A stretch of DNA of 64,000 nt, from contig CP142458.1 in the NCBI GenBank assembly GCA_038049695.1, positions 60,979,501 through 61,043,500 on the forward strand. The letters run 5' to 3'. Source of the DNA: Cinnamomum chago (lineage: Eukaryota > Streptophyta > Magnoliopsida > Laurales > Lauraceae). The notes beneath the pieces were generated by a model. It ran no database searches. It worked only from the letters and a program-made list of their open reading frames with translations, and was not told the DNA's origin. The position numbers and the translations under genes were made by a program. Positions 10,901 through 24,700 of this stretch are shown piece by piece; positions within the stretch are counted from its first letter, which is position 1; every line of letters starts with the position of its first letter.

Positions 10901-13900
10901 ATACTTCAACAATTTTTTTAAAAGTAGAAGATTAAAAAAAACCATTTTTCAACACAAAAAATCATGTTTATAAGTAGATCTAGCATGAAAGTGTGTAGAT
11001 CTAAGTGAATAACACAACACAAACCCAAAAGTGACATGCCAATGATCGTTTCATTCATTTCTATGCTTTATCTAAAAATAAAAAATAAAAAAAATACATA
11101 ATAGTAAAAATAAGGGAGTTAATTTGATTTTCTCTTACTAAATAAAATGATTTCTTCAAGAAATAGTGTTGGAAGTTGGAAATATATAAGAGAATGAGGG
11201 AAGAGGAGAAGAAAATGGAAAAAAAGGAAAAAAGTTACAAAAAATCAAGGTTTTTGGAATTACTCCATCTCGGCCGATATTTTCAGAGATATCGGTAATA
11301 TCGGCCGATCGGTAATATTTTACCGATTCGGTATTGCTACAAAATATCGTCGTAGTATGGGCTGATATCGATTCATATCGGCCGGTGAATATGAACGGGT
11401 ATTAATTGAGATTTTAAACCATAATCACACTTACTCATTAAGCTATTAGTATTTACTATTTAGTATCATAAATACTTCAACAATTTTTTTAAAAGTAGAA
11501 GATTAAAAAAAACCATTTTTCAACACAAAAAATCATGTTTATAAGTAGATCTAGCATGAAAGTGTGTAGATCTAAGTGAATAACACAACACAAACCCAAA
11601 AGTGACATGCCAATGATCGTTTCATTCATTTCTATGCTTTATCTAAAAATAAAAAATAAAAAAAATACATAATAGTAAAAATAAGGGAGTTAATTTGATT
11701 TTCTCTTACTAAATAAAATGATTTCTTCAAGAAATAGTGTTGGAAGTTGGAAATATATAAGAGAATGAGGGAAGAGGAGAAGAAAATGGAAAAATAGACA
11801 AAAAGTTACAAAAAATCAAGGTTTTTGGAATTACTCCATCTCGGCCGATATTTTCAGAGATATCGGTAATATCGGCCGATCGGTAATATTTTACCGATTC
11901 GGTATTGCTACAAAATATTGTCGTAGTATGGGCTGATATCGATTCATATCGGCCGGTGAATATGAACGGGTATTAATTGAGATTTTAAACCATAATCACA
12001 CTTACTCATTAAGCTATTAGTATTTACTATTTAGTATCATAAATACTTCAACAATTTTTTTAAAAGTAGAAGATTAAAAAAAACCATTTTTCAACACAAA
12101 AAATCATGTTTATAAGTAGATCTAGCATGAAAGTGTGTAGATCTAAGTGAATAACACAACACAAACCCAAAAGTGACATGCCAATGATCGTTTCATTCAT
12201 TTCTATGCTTTATCTAAAAATAAAAAATAAAAAAAACACATAATAGTAAAAATAGGGGAGTTAATTTGATTTTCTCTTACTAAATAAAATGATTTCTTCA
12301 AGAAATAGTGTTGGAAGTTGGAAATATATAAGAGAATGAGGAAAGAGGAGAAGAAAATGGAAAAAAAGGAAAAAAGTTACAAAAAATCAAGGTTTTTGGA
12401 ATTACTCCATCTCGGCCGATATTTTCAGAGATATCGGTAATATCGGCCGATCGGTAATATTTTACCGATTCGGTATTGCTACAAAATATCGTCGTAGTAG
12501 GGGCTGATATCGATTCATATCGGCCGGTGAATATGAACGGGTATTAATTGAGATTTTAAACCATAATCACACTTACTCATTAAGCTATTAGTATTTACTA
12601 TTTAGTATCATAAATACTTCAACAATTTTTTTAAAAGTAGAAGATTAAAAAAAACCATTTTTCAACACAAAAAATCATGTTTATAAGTAGATCTAGCATG
12701 AAAGTGTGTAGATCTAAGTGAATAACACAACACAAACCCAAAAGTGACATGCCAATGATCGTTTCATTCATTTCTATGCTTTATCTAAAAATAAAAAATA
12801 AAAAAAACACATAATAGTAAAAATAAGGGAGTTAATTTGATTTTCTCTTACTAAATAAAATGATTTCTTCAAGAAATAGTGTTGGAAGTTGGAAATATAT
12901 AAGAGAATGAGGGAAGAGGAGAAGAAAATGGAAAAATAGGAAAAAAGTTACAAAAAATCAAGGTTTTTGGAATTACTCCATCTCGGCCGATATTTTCAGA
13001 GATATCGGTAATATCGGCCGATCGGTAATATTTTACCGATTCGGTATTGCTACAAAATATCGTCGTAGTATGGGCTGATATCGATTCATATCGGCCGGTG
13101 AATATGAACGGGTATTAATTGAGATTTTAAACCATAATCACACTTACTCATTAAGCTATTAGTATTTACTATTTAGTATCATAAATACTTCAACAATTTT
13201 TTTAAAAGTAGAAGATTAAAAAAAACCATTTTTCAACACAAAAAATCATGTTTATAAGTAGATCTAGCATGAAAGTGTGTAGATCTAAGTGAATAACACA
13301 ACACAAACCCAAAAGTGACATGCCAATGATCGTTTCATTCATTTCTATGCTTTATCTAAAAATAAAAAATAAAAAAAATACATAATAGTAAAAATAAGGG
13401 AGTTAATTTGATTTTCTCTTACTAAATAAAATGATTTCTTCAAGAAATAGTGTTGGAAGTTGGAAATATATAAGAGAATGAGGGAAGAGGAGAAGAAAAT
13501 GGAAAAATAGGAAAAAAGTTACAAAAAATCAAGGTTTTTGGACATTACTCCATCTCGGCCGATATTTTCAGAGATATCGGTAATATCGGCCGATCGGTAA
13601 TATTTTACCGATTCGGTATTGCTACAAAATATCGTCGTAGTATGGGCTGATATCGATTCATATCGGCCGGTGAATATGAACGGGTATTAATTGAGATTTT
13701 AAACCATAATCACACTTACTCATTAAGCTATTAGTATTTACTATTTAGTATCATAAATACTTCAACAATTTTTTTAAAAGTAGAAGATTAAAAAAAACCA
13801 TTTTTCAACACAAAAAATCATGTTTATAAGTAGATCTAGCATGAAAGTGTGTAGATCTAAGTGAATAACACAACACAAACCCAAAAGTGACATGCCAATG

Positions 13901-15423
13901 ATCGTTTCATTCATTTCTATGCTTTATCTAAAAATAAAAAATAAAAAAAACACATAATAGTAAAAATAGGGGAGTTAATTTGATTTTCTCTTACTAAATA
14001 AAATGATTTCTTCAAGAAATAGTGTTGGAAGTTGGAAATATATAAGAGAATGAGGGAAGAGGAGAAGAAAATGGAAAAAAAGGAAAAAAGTTACAAAAAA
14101 TCAAGGTTTTTGGAATTACTCCATCTCGGCCGATATTTTCAGAGATATCGGTAATATCGGCCGATCGGTAATATTTTACCGATTCGGTATTGCTACAAAA
14201 TATCGTCGTAGTATGGGTTGATATCGATTCATATCGGCCGGTGAATATGAACGGGTATTAATTGAGATTTTAAACCATAATCACACTTACTCATTAAGCT
14301 ATTAGTATTTACTATTTAGTATCATAAATACTTCAACAATTTTTTTAAAAGTAGAAGATTAAAAAAAACCATTTTTCAACACAAAAAATCATGTTTATAA
14401 GTAGATCTAGCATGAAAGTGTGTAGATCTAAGTGAATAACACAACACAAACCCAAAAGTGACATGCCAATGATCGTTTCATTCATTTCTATGCTTTATCT
14501 AAAAATAAAAAATAAAAAAAACACATAATAGTAAAAATAAGGGAGTTAATTTGATTTTCTCTTACTAAATAAAATGATTTCTTCAAGAAATAGTGTTGGA
14601 AGTTGGAAATATATAAGAGAATGAGGGAAGAGGAGAAGAAAATGGAAAAATAGGAAAAAAGTTACAAAAAATCAAGGTTTTTGGACATTACTCCATCTCG
14701 GCCGATATTTTCAGAGATATCGGTAATATCGGCCGATCGGTAATATTTTACCGACTCGGTATTGCTACAAAATATCGTCGTAGTATGGGCTGATATCGAT
14801 TCATATCGGCCGGTGAATATGAACGGGTATTAATTGAGATTTTAAACCATAATCACACTTACTCATTAAGCTATTAGTATTTACTATTTAGTATCATAAA
14901 TACTTCAACAATTTTTTTAAAAGTAGAAGATTAAAAAAAACCATTTTTCAACACAAAAAATCATGTTTATAAGTAGATGTAGCATGAAAGTGTGTAGATC
15001 TAAGTGAATAACACAACACAAACCCAAAAGTGACATGCCAATGATCGTTTCATTCATTTCTATGCTTTATCTAAAAATAAAAAATAAAAAAAACACATAA
15101 TAGTAAAAATAAGGGAGTTAATTTGATTTTCTCTTACTAAATAAAATGATTTCTTCAAGAAATAGTGTTGGAAGTTGGAAATATATAAGAGAATGAGGGA
15201 AGAGGAGAAGAAAATGGAAAAAAAGGAAAAAAGTTACAAAAAATCAAGGTTTTTGGAATTACTCCATCTCGGCCGATATTTTCAGAGATATCGGTAATAT
15301 CGGCCGATCGGTAATATTTTACCGATTCGGTATTGCTACAAAATATCGTCGTAGTATGGGCTGATATCGATTCATATCGGCCGGTGAATATGAACGGGTA
15401 TTAATTGAGATTTTAAACCATAA
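7426..15423 (+). repeat. Copies 14-27: mixed zone with a 4-unit step
   Basis: Starts: 7426, 7998, 8570, 9141, 9712, 10283, 10854, 11425, 11996, 12567, 13138, 13710, 14281, 14853. Types: T S+ R Z P S Y Z P S U P S+ O. The triplet Z-P-S at 9141-10853 recurs at 11425-13137, 2284 bases on. Both Z copies carry 495t and both P copies carry 505g, rare variants that make descent from one block likely. Copies 15 and 26 share 475c. Copy 14 has nine A's in the 81-88 tract, 476t and 505g. Copy 17 has c for g at about 379; copy 22 has gaggaaag for gagggaag; copy 25 has a t in gggttg (about 509). Confidence 0.88.
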
Positions 15424-18400
15424 TCACACTTACTCATTAAGCTATTAGTATTTACTATTTAGTATCATAAATACTTCAACAATTTTTTTAAAAGTAGAAG
15501 ATTAAAAAAAACCATATTTCAACACAAAAAATCATGTTTATAAGTAAATCTAGCATGAAAGTGTGTAGATCTAAGTGAATAACACAACACAAACCCAAAA
15601 GTGACATGCCAATGATCGTTTCATTCATTTCTATGCTTTATCTAAAAATAAAAAATAAAAAAAACACATAATAGTAAAAATAGGGGAGTTAATTTGATTT
15701 TCTCTTACTAAATAAAATGATTTCTTCAAGAAATAGTGTTGGAAGTTGGAAATATATAAGAGAATGAGGGAAGAGGAGAAGAAAATGGAAAAAAAGGAAA
15801 AAAGTTACAAAAAATCAAGGTTTTTGGAATTACTCCATCTCGGCCGATATTTTCAGAGATATCGGTAATATCGGCCGATCGGTAATATTTTACCGATTCG
15901 GTATTGCTACAAAATATCGTCGTAGTATGGGCTGATATCGATTCATATCGGCCGGTGAATATGAACGGGTATTAATTGAGATTTTAAACCATAATCACAC
16001 TTACTCATTAAGCTATTAGTATTTACTATTTAGTATCATAAATACTTCAACAATTTTTTTAAAAGTAGAAGATTAAAAAAAACCATTTTTCAACACAAAA
16101 AATCATGTTTATAAGTAGATCTAGCATGAAAGTGTGTAGATCTAAGTGAATAACACAACACAAACCCAAAAGTGACATGCCAATGATCGTTTCATTCATT
16201 TCTATGCTTTATCTAAAAATAAAAAATAAAAAAAATACATAATAGTAAAAATAAGGGAGTTAATTTGATTTTCTCTTACTAAATAAAATGATTTCTTCAA
16301 GAAATAGTGTTGGAAGTTGGAAATATATAAGAGAATGAGGGAAGAGGAGAAGAAAATGGAAAAAAAGGAAAAAAGTTACAAAAAATCAAGGTTTTTGGAA
16401 TTACTCCATCTCGGCCGATATTTTCAGAGATATCGGTAATATCGGCCGATCGGTAATATTTTACCGATTCGGTATTGCTACAAAATATCGTCGTAGTATG
16501 GGCTGATATCGATTCATATCGGCCGGTGAATATGAACGGGTATTAATTGAGATTTTAAACCATAATCACACTTACTCATTAAGCTATTAGTATTTACTAT
16601 TTAGTATCATAAATACTTCAACAATTTTTTTAAAAGTAGAAGATTAAAAAAAACCATATTTCAACACAAAAAATCATGTTTATAAGTAAATCTAGCATGA
16701 AAGTGTGTAGATCTAAGTGAATAACACAACACAAACCCAAAAGTGACATGCCAATGATCGTTTCATTCATTTCTATGCTTTATCTAAAAATAAAAAATAA
16801 AAAAAACACATAATAGTAAAAATAGGGGAGTTAATTTGATTTTCTCTTACTAAATAAAATGATTTCTTCAAGAAATAGTGTTGGAAGTTGGAAATATATA
16901 AGAGAATGAGGGAAGAGGAGAAGAAAATGGAAAAAAAGGAAAAAAGTTACAAAAAATCAAGGTTTTTGGAATTACTCCATCTCGGCCGATATTTTCAGAG
17001 ATATCGGTAATATCGGCCGATCGGTAATATTTTACCGATTCGGTATTGCTACAAAATATCGTCGTAGTATGGGCTGATATCGATTCATATCGGTCGGTGA
17101 ATATGAACGGGTATTAATTGAGATTTTAAACCATAATCACACTTACTCATTAAGCTATTAGTATTTACTATTTAGTATCATAAATACTTCAACAATTTTT
17201 TTAAAAGTAGAAGATTAAAAAAAACCATTTTTCAACACAAAAAATCATGTTTATAAGTAGATCTAGCATGAAAGTGTGTAGATCTAAGTGAATAACACAA
17301 CACAAACCCAAAAGTGACATGCCAATGATCGTTTCATTCATTTCTATGCTTTATCTAAAAATAAAAAATAAAAAAAATACATAATAGTAAAAATAAGGGA
17401 GTTAATTTGATTTTCTCTTACTAAATAAAATGATTTCTTCAAGAAATAGTGTTGGAAGTTGGAAATATATAAGAGAATGAGGGAAGAGGAGAAGAAAATG
17501 GAAAAATAGACAAAAAGTTACAAAAAATCAAGGTTTTTGGAATTACTCCATCTCGGCCGATATTTTCAGAGATATCGGTAATATCGGCCGATCGGTAATA
17601 TTTTACCGATTCGGTATTGCTACAAAATATCGTCGTAGTATGGGCTGATATCGATTCATATCGGCCGGTGAATATGAACGGGTATTAATTGAGATTTTAA
17701 ACCATAATCACACTTACTCATTAAGCTATTAGTATTTACTATTTAGTATCATAAATACTTCAACAATTTTTTTAAAAGTAGAAGATTAAAAAAAACCATT
17801 TTTCAACACAAAAAATCATGTTTATAAGTAGATCTAGCATGAAAGTGTGTAGATCTAAGTGAATAACACAACACAAACCCAAAAGTGACATGCCAATGAT
17901 CGTTTCATTCATTTCTATGCTTTATCTAAAAATAAAAAATAAAAAAAATACATAATAGTAAAAATAAGGGAGTTAATTTGATTTTCTCTTACTAAATAAA
18001 ATGATTTCTTCAAGAAATAGTGTTGGAAGTTGGAAATATATAAGAGAATGAGGGAAGAGGAGAAGAAAATGGAAAAAAAGGAAAAAAGTTACAAAAAATC
18101 AAGGTTTTTGGAATTACTCCATCTCGGCCGATATTTTCAGAGATATCGGTAATATCGGCCGATCGGTAATATTTTACCGATTCGGTATTGCTACAAAATA
18201 TCGTCGTAGTATGGGCTGATATCGATTCATATCGGCCGGTGAATATGAACGGGTATTAATTGAGATTTTAAACCATAATCACACTTACTCATTAAGCTAT
18301 TAGTATTTACTATTTAGTATCATAAATACTTCAACAATTTTTTTAAAAGTAGAAGATTAAAAAAAACCATTTTTCAACACAAAAAATCATGTTTATAAGT

Positions 18401-21400
18401 AGATCTAGCATGAAAGTGTGTAGATCTAAGTGAATAACACAACACAAACCCAAAAGTGACATGCCAATGATCGTTTCATTCATTTCTATGCTTTATCTAA
18501 AAATAAAAAATAAAAAAAACACATAATAGTAAAAATAAGGGAGTTAATTTGATTTTCTCTTACTAAATAAAATGATTTCTTCAAGAAATAGTGTTGGAAG
18601 TTGGAAATATATAAGAGAATGAGGGAAGAGGAGAAGAAAATGGAAAAATAGGAAAAAAGTTACAAAAAATCAAGGTTTTTGGAATTACTCCATCTCGGCC
18701 GATATTTTCAGAGATATCGGTAATATCGGCCGATCGGTAATATTTTACCGATTCGGTATTGCTACAAAATATCGTCGTAGTATGGGCTGATATCGATTCA
18801 TATCGGCCGGTGAATATGAACGGGTATTAATTGAGATTTTAAACCATAATCACACTTACTCATTAAGCTATTAGTATTTACTATTTAGTATCATAAATAC
18901 TTCAACAATTTTTTTAAAAGTAGAAGATTAAAAAAAACCATTTTTCAACACAAAAAATCATGTTTATAAGTAGATCTAGCATGAAAGTGTGTAGATCTAA
19001 GTGAATAACACAACACAAACCCAAAAGTGACATGCCAATGATCGTTTCATTCATTTCTATGCTTTATCTAAAAATAAAAAATAAAAAAAATACATAATAG
19101 TAAAAATAAGGGAGTTAATTTGATTTTCTCTTACTAAATAAAATGATTTCTTCAAGAAATAGTGTTGGAAGTTGGAAATATATAAGAGAATGAGGGAAGA
19201 GGAGAAGAAAATGGAAAAATAGGAAAAAAGTTACAAAAAATCAAGGTTTTTGGACATTACTCCATCTCGGCCGATATTTTCAGAGATATCGGTAATATCG
19301 GCCGATCGGTAATATTTTACCGATTCGGTATTGCTACAAAATATCGTCGTAGTATGGGCTGATATCGATTCATATCGGCCGGTGAATATGAACGGGTATT
19401 AATTGAGATTTTAAACCATAATCACACTTACTCATTAAGCTATTAGTATTTACTATTTAGTATCATAAATACTTCAACAATTTTTTTAAAAGTAGAAGAT
19501 TAAAAAAAACCATATTTCAACACAAAAAATCATGTTTATAAGTAGATCTAGCATGAAAGTGTGTAGATCTAAGTGAATAACACAACACAAACCCAAAAGT
19601 GACATGCCAATGATCGTTTCATTCATTTCTATGCTTTATCTAAAAATAAAAAATAAAAAAAACACATAATAGTAAAAATAAGGGAGTTAATTTGATTTTC
19701 TCTTACTAAATAAAATGATTTCTTCAAGAAATAGTGTTGGAAGTTGGAAATATATAAGAGAATGAGGGAAGAGGAGAAGAAAATGGAAAAATAGGAAAAA
19801 AGTTACAAAAAATCAAGGTTTTTGGAATTACTCCATCTCGGCCGATATTTTCAGAGATATCGGTAATATCGGCCGATCGGTAATATTTTACCGATTCGGT
19901 ATTGCTACAAAATATCGTCGTAGTATGGGCTGATATCGATTCATATCGGCCGGTGAATATGAACGGGTATTAATTGAGATTTTAAACCATAATCACACTT
20001 ACTCATTAAGCTATTAGTATTTACTATTTAGTATCATAAATACTTCAACAATTTTTTTAAAAGTAGAAGATTAAAAAAAACCATATTTCAACACAAAAAA
20101 TCATGTTTATAAGTAAATCTAGCATGAAAGTGTGTAGATCTAAGTGAATAACACAACACAAACCCAAAAGTGACATGCCAATGATCGTTTCATTCATTTC
20201 TATGCTTTATCTAAAAATAAAAAATAAAAAAAACACATAATAGTAAAAATAGGGGAGTTAATTTGATTTTCTCTTACTAAATAAAATGATTTCTTCAAGA
20301 AATAGTGTTGGAAGTTGGAAATATATAAGAGAATGAGGGAAGAGGAGAAGAAAATGGAAAAAAAGGAAAAAAGTTACAAAAAATCAAGGTTTTTGGAATT
20401 ACTCCATCTCGGCCGATATTTTCAGAGATATCGGTAATATCGGCCGATCGGTAATATTTTACCGATTCGGTATTGCTACAAAATATCGTCGTAGTATGGG
20501 CTGATATCGATTCATATCGGCCGGTGAATATGAACGGGTATTAATTGAGATTTTAAACCATAATCACACTTACTCATTAAGCTATTAGTATTTACTATTT
20601 AGTATCATAAATACTTCAACAATTTTTTTAAAAGTAGAAGATTAAAAAAAACCATTTTTCAACACAAAAAATCATGTTTATAAGTAGATCTAGCATGAAA
20701 GTGTGTAGATCTAAGTGAATAACACAACACAAACCCAAAAGTGACATGCCAATGATCGTTTCATTCATTTCTATGCTTTATCTAAAAATAAAAAATAAAA
20801 AAAATACATAATAGTAAAAATAAGGGAGTTAATTTGATTTTCTCTTACTAAATAAAATGATTTCTTCAAGAAATAGTGTTGGAAGTTGGAAATATATAAG
20901 AGAATGAGGGAAGAGGAGAAGAAAATGGAAAAAAAGGAAAAAAGTTACAAAAAATCAAGGTTTTTGGAATTACTCCATCTCGGCCGATATTTTCAGAGAT
21001 ATCGGTAATATCGGCCGATCGGTAATATTTTACCGATTCGGTATTGCTACAAAATATCGTCGTAGTATGGGCTGATATCGATTCATATCGGCCGGTGAAT
21101 ATGAACGGGTATTAATTGAGATTTTAAACCATAATCACACTTACTCATTAAGCTATTAGTATTTACTATTTAGTATCATAAATACTTCAACAATTTTTTT
21201 AAAAGTAGAAGATTAAAAAAAACCATATTTCAACACAAAAAATCATGTTTATAAGTAAATCTAGCATGAAAGTGTGTAGATCTAAGTGAATAACACAACA
21301 CAAACCCAAAAGTGACATGCCAATGATCGTTTCATTCATTTCTATGCTTTATCTAAAAATAAAAAATAAAAAAAACACATAATAGTAAAAATAGGGGAGT

Positions 21401-21705
21401 TAATTTGATTTTCTCTTACTAAATAAAATGATTTCTTCAAGAAATAGTGTTGGAAGTTGGAAATATATAAGAGAATGAGGGAAGAGGAGAAGAAAATGGA
21501 AAAAAAGGAAAAAAGTTACAAAAAATCAAGGTTTTTGGAATTACTCCATCTCGGCCGATATTTTCAGAGATATCGGTAATATCGGCCGATCGGTAATATT
21601 TTACCGATTCGGTATTGCTACAAAATATCGTCGTAGTATGGGCTGATATCGATTCATATCGGCCGGTGAATATGAACGGGTATTAATTGAGATTTTAAAC
21701 CATAA
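15424..21705 (+). repeat. Copies 28-38: R-Y alternating zone
   Basis: Starts: 15424, 15995, 16566, 17137, 17708, 18279, 18850, 19422, 19993, 20564, 21135. Types: R Y R Z Y S U S(93a) R Y R. The trio R-Y-R at 15424-17136 recurs at 19993-21705, eight units (4569 bases) later, and continues into Y at 21706. R copies carry the linked set 93a, 124a, 242c, 260g, 371a, while Y copies have the opposite base at the first four of these, so the alternation is easy to see. Copy 30 has cggtcgg in the third arm word. Copy 35 is intermediate: 93a with 371t. Confidence 0.87.
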
Positions 21706-24700
21706 TCACACTTACTCATTAAGCTATTAGTATTTACTATTTAGTATCATAAATACTTCAACAATTTTTTTAAAAGTAGAAGATTAAAAAAAACCATTTT
21801 TCAACACAAAAAATCATGTTTATAAGTAGATCTAGCATGAAAGTGTGTAGATCTAAGTGAATAACACAACACAAACCCAAAAGTGACATGCCAATGATCG
21901 TTTCATTCATTTCTATGCTTTATCTAAAAATAAAAAATAAAAAAAATACATAATAGTAAAAATAAGGGAGTTAATTTGATTTTCTCTTACTAAATAAAAT
22001 GATTTCTTCAAGAAATAGTGTTGGAAGTTGGAAATATATAAGAGAATGAGGGAAGAGGAGAAGAAAATGGAAAAAAAGGAAAAAAGTTACAAAAAATCAA
22101 GGTTTTTGGAATTACTCCATCTCGGCCGATATTTTCAGAGATATCGGTAATATCGGCCGATCGGTAATATTTTACCGATTCGGTATTGCTACAAAATATC
22201 GTCGTAGTATGGGCTGATATCGATTCATATCGGCCGGTGAATATGAACGGGTATTAATTGAGATTTTAAACCATAATCACACTTACTCATTAAGCTATTA
22301 GTATTTACTATTTAGTATCATAAATACTTCAACAATTTTTTTAAAAGTAGAAGATTAAAAAAAACCATTTTTCAACACAAAAAATCATGTTTATAAGTAG
22401 ATCTAGCATGAAAGTGTGTAGATCTAAGTGAATAACACAACACAAACCCAAAAGTGACATGCCAATGATCGTTTCATTCATTTCTATGCTTTATCTAAAA
22501 ATAAAAAATAAAAAAAATACATAATAGTAAAAATAAGGGAGTTAATTTGATTTTCTCTTACTAAATAAAATGATTTCTTCAAGAAATAGTGTTGGAAGTT
22601 GGAAATATATAAGAGAATGAGGGAAGAGGAGAAGAAAATGGAAAAATAGGAAAAAAGTTACAAAAAATCAAGGTTTTTGGACATTACTCCATCTCGGCCG
22701 ATATTTTCAGAGATATCGGTAATATCGGCCGATCGGTAATATTTTACCGATTCGGTATTGCTACAAAATATCGTCGTGGTATGGGCTGATATCGATTCAT
22801 ATCGGCCGGTGAATATGAACGGGTATTAATTGAGATTTTAAACCATAATCACACTTACTCATTAAGCTATTAGTATTTACTATTTAGTATCATAAATACT
22901 TCAACAATTTTTTTAAAAGTAGAAGATTAAAAAAAACCATTTTTCAACACAAAAAATCATGTTTATAAGTAGATCTAGCATGAAAGTGTGTAGATCTAAG
23001 TGAATAACACAACACAAACCCAAAAGTGACATGCCAATGATCGTTTCATTCATTTCTATGCTTTATCTAAAAATAAAAAATAAAAAAAACACATAATAGT
23101 AAAAATAGGGGAGTTAATTTGATTTTCTCTTACTAAATAAAATGATTTCTTCAAGAAATAGTGTTGGAAGTTGGAAATATATAAGAGAATGAGGGAAGAG
23201 GAGAAGAAAATGGAAAAAAAGGAAAAAAGTTACAAAAAATCAAGGTTTTTGGAATTACTCCATCTCGGCCGATATTTTCAGAGATATCGGTAATATCGGC
23301 CGATCGGTAATATTTTACCGATTCGGTATTGCTACAAAATATGGTCGTAGTATGGGCTGATATCGATTCATATCGGCCGGTGAATATGAACGGGTATTAA
23401 TTGAGATTTTAAACCATAATCACACTTACTCATTAAGCTATTAGTATTTACTATTTAGTATCATAAATACTTCAACAATTTTTTTAAAAGTAGAAGATTA
23501 AAAAAAACCATTTTTCAACACAAAAAATCATGTTTATAAGTAGATCTAGCATGAAAGTGTGTAGATCTAAGTGAATAACACAACACAAACCCAAAAGTGA
23601 CATGCCAATGATCGTTTCATTCATTTCTATGCTTTATCATAAAATAAAAAATAAAAAAAATACATAATAGTAAAAATAAGGGAGTTAATTTGATTTTCTC
23701 TTACTAAATAAAATGATTTCTTCAAGAAATAGTGTTGGAAGTTGGAAATATATAAGAGAATGAGGGAAGAGGAGAAGAAAATGGAAAATAGGAAAAAAGT
23801 TACAAAAAATCAAGGTTTTTGGACATTACTCCATCTCGGCCGATATTTTCACAGATATCGGTAATATCGGCCGATCGGTAATATGTTACCGATTCGGTAT
23901 TGCTACAAAATATCGTCGTAGTATGGGCTGATATCGATTCATATCGGCCGGTGAATATGAACGGGTATTAATTGAGATTTTAAACCATAATCACACTTAC
24001 TCATTAAGCTATTAGTATTTACTATTTAGTATCATAAATACTTCAACAATTTTTTTAAAAGTAGAAGATTAAAAAAAACCATTTTTCAACACAAAAAATC
24101 ATGTTTATAAGTAGATCTAGCATGAAAGTGTGTAGATCTAAGTGAATAACACAACACAAACCCAAAAGTGACATGCCAATGATCGTTTCATTCATTTCTA
24201 TGCTTTATCTAAAAATAAAAAATAAAAAAAATACATAATAGTAAAAATAAGGGAGTTAATTTGATTTTCTCTTACTAAATAAAATGATTTCTTCAAGAAA
24301 TAGTGTTGGAAGTTGGAAATATATAAGAGAATGAGGGAAGAGGAGAAGAAAATGGAAAAAAAGGAAAAAAGTTACAAAAAATCAAGGTTTTTGGAATTAC
24401 TCCATCTCGGCCGATATTTTCAGAGATATCGGTAATATCGGCCGATCGGTAATATTTTACCGATTCGGTATTGCTACAAAATATCGTCGTAGTATGGGCT
24501 GATATCGATTCATATCGGCCGGTGAATATGAACGGGTATTAATTGAGATTTTAAACCATAATCACACTTACTCATTAAGCTATTAGTATTTACTATTTAG
24601 TATCATAAATACTTCAACAATTTTTTTAAAAGTAGAAGATTAAAAAAAACCATTTTTCAACACAAAAAATCATGTTTATAAGTAGATCTAGCATGAAAGT

